Shown here in pieces: positions 1-9,900 of a DNA stretch of 64,000 nucleotides. Each line of letters begins with the position of its first letter. Position 1 is the stretch's first letter. Where the stretch lies: contig JANCRA010000018.1 of assembly GCA_024362935.1 (NCBI GenBank), positions 1,488,001-1,552,000 on the forward strand, in the 5' to 3' direction. Made by a program: the position numbers and the translations under genes. This DNA is from Setophaga petechia (lineage: Eukaryota > Chordata > Aves > Passeriformes > Parulidae). The notes under the pieces were generated by a model that did no database searches, had not been told where the DNA came from, and worked only from the letters and a program-made list of their open reading frames with translations.

Positions 1-385
1 TTAAGGTGTGTTTTTCTCAATTTTTTATTTGCTACTATGCACAGTTCCCTTTCCAGGTCAGTTGGTCCCCCTTCTCTCAGCAGGAAAGGGGAAAGAGTTG
101 TGTTTTGACAGCAGTAAAGGTCTGGAGAGATCATAAAGATGAGAGGATGATCTGGAGGACGGCAGACAGCCCTGGGATTTAAAAACCACTCCTGAGTTCC
201 CAGTTTTATGTTCTTGCTGTCACTAACTCTCGGCAGCAGCGGCGTTATCCCTCCCTCAAGATGTTAAACGCGTTTATCTTCACGGTTCCCTCTTCGAAGC
301 GCTCAGATACGATTGCACTGGGCATCCTGCACAGAACAAAGAAGGGCCAGAGGAAATAAAGAGCAGCCAAGATCCGTGTCCGTCA
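1..385. other. Upstream flanking DNA, no gene seen
   Basis: This is ordinary mixed-composition DNA before the CpG island. I see no exon, repeat family or RNA gene in it. CpG density starts to rise near 380. It would be the distal promoter or intergenic flank of the gene starting at 864. Confidence 0.5.
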
Positions 386-590
386 GCGCAGCAGAACGCT
401 CTGGGCATCCCGGCAGCGCAGGGCGAGCAGGGCGGGCGGCGGGAGGCTGCGCATCCCTGAGTACGGGCACGGAGAGCATCCCTGCCCATCTCCTGCCGGA
501 GCCGCTTCCCGCGGGGATGCGGGGCAGGGGAAGCTCCCTTGGCAGGAGGAGCACAGCAGCGATCCCGCGGGGGGTTCCCGGGACTAGGAC

Positions 591-672
591 ACAGACACGG
601 CACGGCTGGGCACGGGCACGGCACGGGCACGGCACGGGCACGGCACGGCACGGCACGGCACGGCACGGCACG
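591..672. repeat. (CACGG)n / (CACGGG)n GC-rich minisatellite
   Basis: Units of CACGG and CACGGG alternate irregularly and then run as pure CACGG up to about 672, ending 27 bp before the first GC box. Each unit has one CpG, so the tract is a dense block of methylatable sites just upstream of the promoter. It creates long low-complexity open frames on both strands, which I do not accept as genes. Confidence 0.9.
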
Positions 673-698
673 GCTCTGGGCTCCGGGCTCCGCGCTGC

Positions 699-749
699 GG
701 GGCGGGCCCGGCGGGGCGGGGATGGGGCCGGGCCGGGGCCGCCCCGCCC
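699..749. promoter_or_regulatory. Cluster of three GC boxes (Sp1/KLF-type)
   Basis: GGGGCGGG occurs at 699-706 and 713-720, and its inverted form CCCCGCCC at 742-749. They lie 22 to 72 bp upstream of the TTTAAA box at 771, a normal proximal-promoter arrangement. The motifs are seen directly; binding is inferred. Confidence 0.65.
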
Positions 750-770
750 GTGGCGCGGCTCTGCCGCCGC

Positions 771-776
771 TTTAAA
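771..776 (+). promoter_or_regulatory. TATA-like box (TTTAAA) of the MEGF6 promoter
   Basis: TTTAAA sits alone in GC-rich sequence just after the GC boxes and 88 bp before the proposed ATG at 864. If used as a TATA box, transcription would start about 25-32 bp downstream, near 797-805, giving a 5' UTR of roughly 60 bases. It would also place the ATG at 776 upstream of the transcript. This is positional inference. Confidence 0.45.
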
Positions 777-796
777 TGATTTGGGGGCCGGGGCTG

Positions 797-863
797 CTGC
801 TCCTGCCGCTGCTGCTGCTGCTGCGGGTGTCGGAGCTGCTCCAGCCTCGCTGCCCGCAGCGCC
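797..863 (+). other. MEGF6: Inferred MEGF6 5' UTR
   Basis: The start near 797-805 is inferred from the TATA-like box at 771. The segment contains a CTG-rich tract at about 794-823 and ends with GCC before ATG. The G at -3 gives a usable Kozak context for the ATG at 864. No in-frame ATG was seen between the inferred start site and 864. Confidence 0.4.
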
Positions 864-946
864 ATGCGAGCCGGGCCGGCGCTGCTGCTGCTGCCCGCGC
901 TGCTGGGCTGCGCTCTGGCCGCGGGGCCGCGGCTGCAGCGGGGCAT
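864..946 (+). CDS. MEGF6: MEGF6 coding exon 1: signal peptide
   Basis: It holds 27 codons plus AT, the first two bases of codon 28, which becomes Met when joined to exon 2. The peptide starts MRAGPALLLLPALLGCALAA, with a short basic n-region, a Leu/Ala core and an A-x-A-like end, so cleavage near residue 20 is likely. The donor is GTGAGT at 947, matching the consensus exactly. I chose this ATG because its frame enters the EMI exon correctly and its context has G at -3. The last bases, CGGGGCAT plus the donor, are also the unit of the minisatellite that follows. Confidence 0.88.
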
Positions 947-3900
947 GTGAGTGTCTGTGCGGGGCTATGGGAGTGTGCGGGGCATGGGAGTGTCTGTGCG
1001 GGGCTATGGGAGTGTGCGGGGCATGTGAGTGTCTGTGCGGGGCATGGGAGTGTGCGGGGCTATGGGAGTGTGCGGGGCATGGGAGCGTCTGTGCGGGGCA
1101 TGGGAGTGTCTGTGCGGGGCTATGGCAGTGTGAGTGTGCGGGGCATGGGAGTGTGAGTGTGGGGCTGTGGAAGTGTGAGCGTGCAGGGCTGTGGGAGTGT
1201 GCGGGGCATCGGAGTGTCTGTGCGGGGCATCGGAGTGTGCGGCGCTATGTGTGAGTGAGTGTGTGCGGGGCCATGTGCGCTCGTGAGTGTGCGGGGCTGT
1301 GTGAGAGGGAGTGAGTGTGCGGGGCTCTGTGTGAGTGTGCGGGGCCGTGTGAGAGTGAGTGAGTGAGTGAGTGTGCGGGGCTCTGTGTGAGTGTGCGGGG
1401 CCGTGTGAGAGTGCGGGCTCGGCCGGGACACGCCGCCCGTGGCCCTGCCGGGAGGCTCCTGCGGGGGAAGTTTGGGTGGGTTCGCCGTAACTCCGGGCAT
1501 CCCCAACCCGCGGGGCTGTCCTGGCTGGGCTTGAGGAGCTCCGGGGAGGGAACGCTGGGCTGGGCTTGGCTTTGCTTTGCTGTGAGAGGTAAAGGCAGCT
1601 CCGGGGCTGCTCCTGCCTTTGCTATCGGCGTGGGGAGAGCAGCAGGACAGAGATCGGAGTGCTAGCTGGGCATCCGTGCGGGAAGGGCAGGGAGCGGGGA
1701 GCATCCATCCCTCCCTCCATCCCTCCTTCTATCCAGCCATCCATCCCTCCATCCATCCTGCCGCGGCCGGAGCGCACAAAGAGCCGGGGCCGCACGTGTG
1801 CGGCTGCCGCGGCGCCGGGGAACTTTCTCCGAGGGGTTCTGCACGGCACGAGCAACAAATGCTCTTTGTTGTAAATGCGGCGGAGTGTTTGTGTCCGGAG
1901 GTGGTTCTCTGGTCGGGCTCTAGAAGGGAGTAGCTGGCTGCGTGCACGAAATCTGTGGTTAAAGTTTTTGTGTGTTGAAACTGAATGTTGATGGAAACTG
2001 TTTCCTGTGTACCTTTTCTTTTCCTTGTGTACCTTTCTCATCTTGTGTTTTAAGGAATGTTGTGCCTCTCTCTCAAAGCAGCCTGACAACAGCCTTTTCA
2101 AATATCTGTGTATAGCCTAATTTCGAACCTCTCTAGTCTTCCTGGGTTTTATCTTCATCAACTTCATGCCACTCTTTCATAATTAATGTCTTGTATTTGC
2201 TTTCAGTTTAGTTCTTTATTCTGTCTGAAAATTGAGATTTCCAAGCCTTTTGCTCACTGGCTTTCTATGCAATACATATTTACACAGCATTTACCAGAAG
2301 TGCTTTTAAGATGGTTTATATTACTCCATTTTGCTGGAGCACGAAGTATCCATCACAGTGCTTAGAGAAGTTAAGCTCATTCTGTGGTAAAACATTTTCC
2401 TTTGTTAAAAGTGCTCTGTGTTCCTTTCAGGCATGCTTTGTGCTCTCTTCTGAGCAATTACTCTATCAGGAGGAGGAATAGCATTGGCCTACATTAATCT
2501 GTTTGCATTTGACATCAGTAATAACTATGATTCTGCACTTTTGAAGCTGGAGGTGCTGTTAACTGTGAATTGCCTCCAAAGAATTTTTGTTTGCCTTTAC
2601 CTTTTTAAAGACCATGTCACAGAAAGAGCAGAGGAAGCATTCCCTCCTGGAAGTGATGCTGTGTGAGGATGTTGCTGCTGGGCTGGAGTCAGTGGGAGCA
2701 GCAGTGCACTGTCAGCCAGCAGCAATCAGGAGCAGCCACCCAAACCCCCAGACCTGTGTCAGAGCCTTTAGTGCTTCTCCCAGCAGTCATAATTCTGAAA
2801 TTACTGCCTTTCTTCCTGATTTTCCCAAGCTGGAGCAAGTATAAGTATTACTCCAAACTTTCTTGCTATTTAGGGACTTCAGTGTAAGCACAAATGCAAA
2901 ATGTCACCACCCTTCAGGAGTGACTCTGCCAGCTTTCACCAAGGAACAGTGACATGTCCAGGAGTATTTTTTTAAATGAATCCCCTTTTTCTAACAATCC
3001 TGGTTTGACTTTGGTCATCTGCAGTCAATGAAATGAGAACAGCAAATGCATCCCTTGGAACACACCATGCTGAGTGTGTTCTTTGCTGTTGTTTTGATTG
3101 AGATCTTATGTGGCTGAGGCTACACAGGATATTCTTCATAATTGTTGTTGTTCTGTTGCTAACTTGAGCATTTGCTCCTAGCTAGGAATGGGAGGGATCT
3201 GTGTGGATGTTGGTGTTCTGCTTCCAAGCCCCCTGAGGAGATTTAATGTAGAACAGATTAGAGAATGATGAGATATTTCTATCAACTGCTTTTCCATACA
3301 ATTAGCCCTTGATGATCCTCTAATAGAACTTCAGAGAACTCTGGAATGACCAGAGAACAGATATGCCATTTTCACTGTACAGCATATTTGGGCCTTTAAA
3401 TGAGGAATTAACCATGTCTCATGATAAAAAGCACATTTTTAACACTTTGTAGTGAGCTCTCTAGCCCAAAACTGGGATGTGTAAGACAATGCAAGGGTGA
3501 TGTGTGGTTATCTAGAAATCAGGGGGGTTATCTAGAAATCAGGGAGAGCTGTGGGACAGTGCAGAAATGGGAACTAAAGGAGGACTTGAGTTGCTGTCAG
3601 GAGTGGTAAATCCTCTCCTAGACAAACATTCCCCTGGGAGCTGGAGCAGTACAGATGTCTGCTCATAGTCAGGACAGAGCAGAGCAGTGGAGGTATGAGC
3701 TGTGTGCTGGGAACCCCCTTTGTGCAATAAATATCACATTTCAGGTAGGACTGGGACAGGGCTCAGGAATGGATTCTTCTGTTCCCAGGTGAGCTGGGTG
3801 AGGACTTCCTTGCCAAAGGCAGGAGATCAGTTTTGTTCTGTCAGCATTAAGGCCCCTGACTGTGGCTCTGCAGGTCCAGGATGACATCTGAAGGGGCTGC

Positions 3901-6900
3901 TCTGCTTTTAGAGGATCCAGTCTCAATCTTGCAATAAAACTGTTTTTCTATACTGCTCACATGTTGTATCTGCATATTTTCACTTTATCCATGAGCAGTC
4001 TGGTCACATTCCAAGGAACACCTGGATGTAGGGCTGGATTCCTGGCTGAGTTATGGTTTTCCAGCTTCTTCAATTCTTTGGGGCAGTATCAGCTTTCTTG
4101 TGCTCCTCCTGATAAATCACGTTCCCAAAAGGAAATTCTAGCATCCACATGTTATCTGCATCTGCAAACCTCCAGTAAACCTGGCCCTTCAGCTGCTCCA
4201 GCTGTTGGGTGCAATGACACAGGGCTGGTTTTGCACCACTGCAAACAGATGTGCCTGTGGACACTTTCTTCAAGTGACACAAATAAAAATTCCTTTTAAG
4301 GTATAATTAAAAAAGGCAAAGTCCACTATTTTCCACATTTCAAGAATTAACTGCTGTTTTGCAAAGTGTTTCCATATGAGGAGATGCCCCTGAGTTGTGA
4401 TTGTTACAGCGGAACAAATTGCATGTCAATTTGAGTATTTGGAATGCAGTGCAGAAAACAAAATGAGAAATGGTTCCATAAAGTATACAGAGATACAACT
4501 TAAACCTGGAGCCTGGAATTTTGTTATAATACTGTCCAAATGATGTGAAAAGTAGATTGTGTAATAATTTCTTGGTGAGAAATTGTCTCAATGTATTGGC
4601 TGTTTAGCCAATATACTTTATTTTCACCTCCAGTGATGTCAGTTTGCAGGTGTGAGGAAAGCTTGTCTTCCTAGCATTAAATAAGGGCTTAAAGTATGTT
4701 TCCTTTTTTTGAGCTGAGCTAAATGATGTAGTGGAATCCCCTTGACTTCTTTGTATGGGTTATCTTAGACTTGGAGATTTTGCAGTTAAAAAATTTGCAA
4801 GTTTTTCTGCTGAAAATAAGGTTTTGCTAGTGGTGTATTCAAATTTGCACCATAGTTTAATTTTGTATTGAATTTTTACATCAAGTGGGATTAAGTATTT
4901 CTCTTTAAACCTTGGTTGAAGCAATTCTGGCAGCTGAGAGTCATTGACAAATTTTGATTTTGGGCTGAATTTTACCCAGCTTGTTTTCAGCTGAAACCTC
5001 AATCCTTTCTCCCCATTCCTGCCTGCTCAGACTTCATACCCTCACTCCTCCTGAGCAGCAGCTTCTCCAGCCTTTGAGGCTTGAATAATGTGATTTAAGT
5101 CAGCATGGTTTAAATGCGTTGGCATAAAATTCCTGGTGGTTTCATCCCCTATTTCCCCAATCCTTGAATTTGCAGTTGAAGACTGAGATGTTTCTGATCT
5201 TTGTGAAGATCACACTGAACAGAAATATATTTTTTTTTTGCCTGTGCACTACAGGCTGCTGCCAGCAGATAGAGCTCATGCTGGTCAGCACTGCAGCACA
5301 GAATCCCATTCCTCAGGGCTTTGCACTTCAAGCTTCTGTTTCACAGCTCCTAGAGGAATATTAATTTTGAATTTAGTCTTTTAACAGATGGCAAAGTGCT
5401 CTTTTCCTCTTTTTCTGCCCCAGTATATTCACTGTCAGGAGACTTGAAGATAATGAATGAGTGTCATGGTGGTACTGTGCTTTTCCTGATTTATGACGTT
5501 TTCCTGCTCTTCAGGAGAAAAATGAGATCAAGACTTTCTCCTAAACTCTGAAATAGCTGTAAGACAGCACAGTAAAATCTGATAGCCTGAAGTTGTTATA
5601 TTTATCAAAGATGAACTTGAACTGTATATATTTTCCAGTTTTAGAAACTCCTGGGTTTTTGTCAGAGACATCATAAAATGGTTTTAAATCTCGCAAGAGG
5701 TTTGGAAATTCTCTACTCTTAATCACAGTAGCTTACATGTGCTGTATGATTCTTAAATCTGCACATTTAAGGCAAAAAAAGGGAATGCCCCTTCATTTTT
5801 AATGGGATTTGACTTCTCACATTACTCTCCAAAAATACACTCTAAGAGGAAAAAGCTTTATCAGGTTTCTTTAGGTGTAATTGTGATGGAATGTTGCTAT
5901 AGTTTAGTTATTTATGTAATAGTTTATTGTGCTTGAAATGTGTTTTTGCAGCATTTCTTGGGAAAATTGCCTGGTTTTTGCTTTGACTTTTCTTCTGCAT
6001 TGTTTATATCCAGCATTGCCTGTTTTTCCTAGTTGTAGGCATGCCATGATCTAGGTATGACAGACTGTGGAATATTTTTAATAAATTTGAAGAAACCTCC
6101 TGGTGAGGAGGGATGAGATTATCTGTGGTGGCAGACCTGGTCTCCAGGTGACTTTTTAGCAGAACTTTGATGGAAGTGACATTTTGGCTCCCAGGGGGTT
6201 AACAGCCCATATTGCAGACTTGTGTTATTCACCAATTAAATACCTTCTCTCTTTGAACACAGTTAATAGATTTCCTTCCTCTGAAATCCAAGCCTGTTAT
6301 TGCTTACATTCCCTCTCAAATCTATTGCTTTTAATTTATTTCTGAGCAGAAAGAAATTTCCTTTCATTACTGTGAAATCAAAGCATTTGAAAATGATGTA
6401 CTGAACATATGCAGTTTGTGCTTTGGATTCCAGCTTCCAGCCTTGCTTTAAAACTAATCATTAATTGTTCCAGAGGGGAACTTGATATTTCTGCCTTTGC
6501 TGTGAGATGGTGTGGGCTGTGATGTGTGCTCTGAGCTCCATCTCTGAGCTCTGTGGATGGATATTTGTGTGTGGAAAGGGGAATGTTGTTCAAGTCAGAG
6601 TGCTGACACTCGCTTTTGTGATCTGCAGTAGAAACACCTTGCTGTTTTCTCTTTGTAAGTCAGAGCAGAGCTTGGCACAAAATGTTGTTTAGAAGAGAAT
6701 GCCATGCCCAGACCATGTTTTATGTACATGACCTAATTCAATATTGAAAATTTAGTATAATATCTCAGGATGTGCCTGAAAAGAGGCTTTATAGGGTGCT
6801 CTGTACTGTTTTTTAACAAAGAAATCCCCATAAATTATGGAACAATTGGGTATTTTGGGCCTGGTCTTCAGGTTGGGATGTTCCTCTATAGGAAATGAGT

Positions 6901-9900
6901 TTTTATACACCTCAGCCCTCAGAGACTCTTCAGTGGTTGACCTTTTGTTTGTAATTGCTGGTGCTGTCCCTGCCTGAGCAGTGCACCATTCAATGGTGAA
7001 AAATACTGCTGTATAAACTTCTCCATCATTATATTGCTTGTATCTGATAATTGTGAGTCAAAGCCTGTCCATCTCTCTCTGTAGAGTAACACCAGGAACT
7101 GTGGGTTATTTAGAACCTCAGCATAAGTTTCTAATCCAAAAGATATAAATTGAGATTTTTTCTCCCCCTTCTACTTTGCCACTGTTGAACAGTAATCCAC
7201 TAATGCATGTTAGTTTTTCTGTGGTTAAAATTAATTAAATATTTAGCTTAACCAAGTTTTCTTAATGTTAAAGCAAACAACCAAAAATCTCAAACCAAAC
7301 AAAAAAAACCCCAAATCCCTCAAAAATGGACATTGGTAACAAGCTAATGATTTATAGGGGAGTAAAAGACTTGGAATATTTTAAACCTAAAATGTTGGCA
7401 TGTGGGGATTTTTCTTACATATATTGCATACATTAGATGTAATCATGTTTGTTGCAGTTTGATTGGAAGTTATATATTCCATGTTATTTTAAAAGTAAGC
7501 CTTAAAAAACGTTTTGCTTTGAAACTGCTAAAATCTGGCAGGCACCAAAAAAGCAGTGAACAATTCCTAGATATGGTTGCTGAAATAGAACTGAGGATTT
7601 CAGTGCCTTCTAGCTCATTTCATTGTCAAACAGTGTGGCACCTGCTGGAAACCAGAGTGAGCTTTCTCGCCTTGTGACAGAGTGGTGTGACACTTGGAAT
7701 GGTTTTTGTGTTAATATTTGAACATCAGGTCCCTTTGTGCCTTCCTGCTGAGGGGAGCTCAGGTGTGTGCACCTGGCAGGTTTATTGGGGACTGGAGTTC
7801 ACTGGGGTGCTGCACACAGGGCAGTGTAATGGCAGTGGGTGTAGTTAATGTGAAATTACAGCTACAGCTTTCCTCCCTGATTTCACACTTTGACATCCTC
7901 AGTTTAATGTGGATTTTGGACCCTTATCTGCTTTGTCTTGACCTTGAGTGCGTGCCAGCTATTTCTTAGCCTCCTTTCTGTGATATCCCAAATGGTTTTC
8001 TAATTGGGAGACAGATCCTTGGGGCACTGATCCTTCAGTTTTGTAAAGCTGAGTGTTTGTGCTGGCCTGGTCACTGGTGCTCTCCTGGATGTAGCAGACA
8101 GAACTACAAAACTGGACCTTGCTGGGGATTGCATCTTCATGACTCTAAAAGAAAAAAAAATATCACTCCCTGATTTTAAAATAAAAAAAAAGGTGGCTTG
8201 GTCAATCATGGTTAAATGATGTGGATGTGCATGTTTACCTTCTGCTTTTCTTGCCAACCCAAATAGATTATTGTGTCCTGGGGGAGGGAGGAGGATGGTT
8301 AAGTGGAAGGTAAACGACAGGCGCTGCACTTTGATAGCGGCAAGAACCAAAAATCTTATTGTTGTTATAATAGCTGAGTGTGTAATTAATCATCTCCTAT
8401 TGATTTGCTCTTCATCTAGATGCAGGGCACAAGGGCTGAAGGAACTCTCATGTTATTTAGCTGCTCCATCTAATCAGAGGGAGGATGTGAGTGAGACGCA
8501 GCAGTGCATTAGTAACCTGTGGGATGGGGCAGCCTGGTGTGCTGGACCTTCCTGCTCAGAGCCAGAGAGCAGCAGTGATAATGAGACCTAATCTAAATGA
8601 GCTTGGTGCTTACAATCCATGTCCCAGAGGGGCTGTGAACATCACAAATATTGATACAGGATCAGGAGAGAGCAGGGATTGATTAGTGGTCAAGGGAGCA
8701 GGATGTCCTAATTGTCTCTGGTAGTGCTGATTAATTTGATCAGGGAAATGAGCCTTAAAATAGATTAAGGGTAGAAAGGGGAGCTTGGCAGCTTAAAAAA
8801 AATAAAAACCTTTTCTGCCATTCTGGCCTTTGTGAATTATTAAGCAATATGTATCTAGAGACAAAATTTATATATATAAGCCAATATATGCAACTTGCTC
8901 TTTGGACCTTTTGTTTCTGTGGTCTGTTTCCCAATTTGACTTTCCTTTTGCTGTGTTCAAACAAAATTTGGTTTTTTCCTCCTTTCCAATTGAGATCATA
9001 TAGATGAAAAACTTTTAATCATCATGTCTTTTGCATACAACGCCATGCTGCTGGCTGTTTCTCCTCTGCAGTGCCCCATGTTTCTGAAAGGTGCCACTTT
9101 GTCTTTCTAGGGGTCTTCTTTATAAGACAATGGTGACGTTGGAGGTGTGAGGGAATTCAGACAGTTAACCTGAAAAGCTCCTAACCAAATCCTTTGTAGC
9201 AGTGTACAACTATTTTCAGATCAACATCAGTGTATCTCTAGTGCAAAACCAGTTATCATCACAGCAGTGGAGAGTTTAGCCCTGACTGTAATCTTGGTTC
9301 CCTAAAGAAAACTCTTATTTGATCTTTTCAAACTAAAACTGGGTAAGCAGACTGAGGTTTTCTAAACTTTTAATAACAGCATAAGGGGAAGGAGCAGCAA
9401 CCAATTAGTGTTTTGAAAATACAGGATTCCAGCAAGTTGCTCCTGATGACAGGTTTCATCTATTGACTGATTTATGGGAAGATCAATAGTGTTCAGGCTG
9501 CAAATTCGTCAGCTGAGGCGATGCAGGCTGCAACATCTCATTTTTAGGGAGATGCTAACAGCTGTCTGACTCAGTGTAGAAGGTGGTGTCATTCAGGCAG
9601 TCTCTGTGGAAAGACCTGAAATCAGACAGCCAAATTCGTCTTCGTTAATGTTTTGATTTAAAGTTTGTGCTGTTGAAAGAAATCTTTAGGGATATCTTGA
9701 TATGTTTGCTCTCCCACTGCTGTTAAATCTGCCTACCTTCAGCTTTCTGTGTTGAGCTGGATAAAAGTGGATGGGTAGAATGAGAGATTTACTTTGGCAT
9801 TCCAGGTGTAGGGCAGAAAAAGAAAATATCCCTATCACAGAGATATGATGGACCTTTACAAATGGAAGTGTCCAAGGCCAGGGCTTGGAGCCACCTGGGG

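Larger units (their letters stand above)
776..946 (+). other. Overlapping out-of-frame upstream ATG with a leucine-rich leader
   Basis: An ATG at 776 opens a frame that is +2 relative to the MEGF6 frame and reads through exon 1 without a stop. Its first residues are MIWGPGLLLLPLLLLLRVSE, which looks like a signal peptide because of CTG repeats at about 794-823. Spliced to exon 2 in this frame it would end at a TGA at 13419-13421, giving about 99 codons. The initiation context is weak (T at -3, A at +4), and the ATG overlaps the TATA-like box, so it may not be transcribed. I treat it as a possible uORF only. Confidence 0.25.
385..1860. promoter_or_regulatory. CpG island over the MEGF6 promoter, exon 1 and start of intron 1
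   Basis: G+C and CpG density are far higher here than in the remaining 62 kb, which is AT-rich and CpG-poor. The island includes a CACGG array, GC boxes, a TATA-like box, exon 1 and a G-rich minisatellite. Edges are estimated by eye. A CpG island around a first coding exon is typical of vertebrate promoters, and the single exon inside is on the + strand. No convincing divergent minus-strand gene was found. Confidence 0.85.

Noticed and set aside
313..1254. Long plus-strand open frame of about 313 codons through the promoter, CACGG array and minisatellite
   Set aside because: It stays open because the 39-bp unit is a multiple of three and the DNA is GC-rich. The product is low-complexity Gly/Cys/Trp, in a different frame from the clear MEGF6 exon 1 it overlaps.
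1120..1704. Minus-strand 194-codon frame rich in Thr, His and Pro
   Set aside because: It is the reverse reading of the minisatellite and has no domain or promoter. The same holds for the Arg/Pro-rich minus-strand frame at 584-946.
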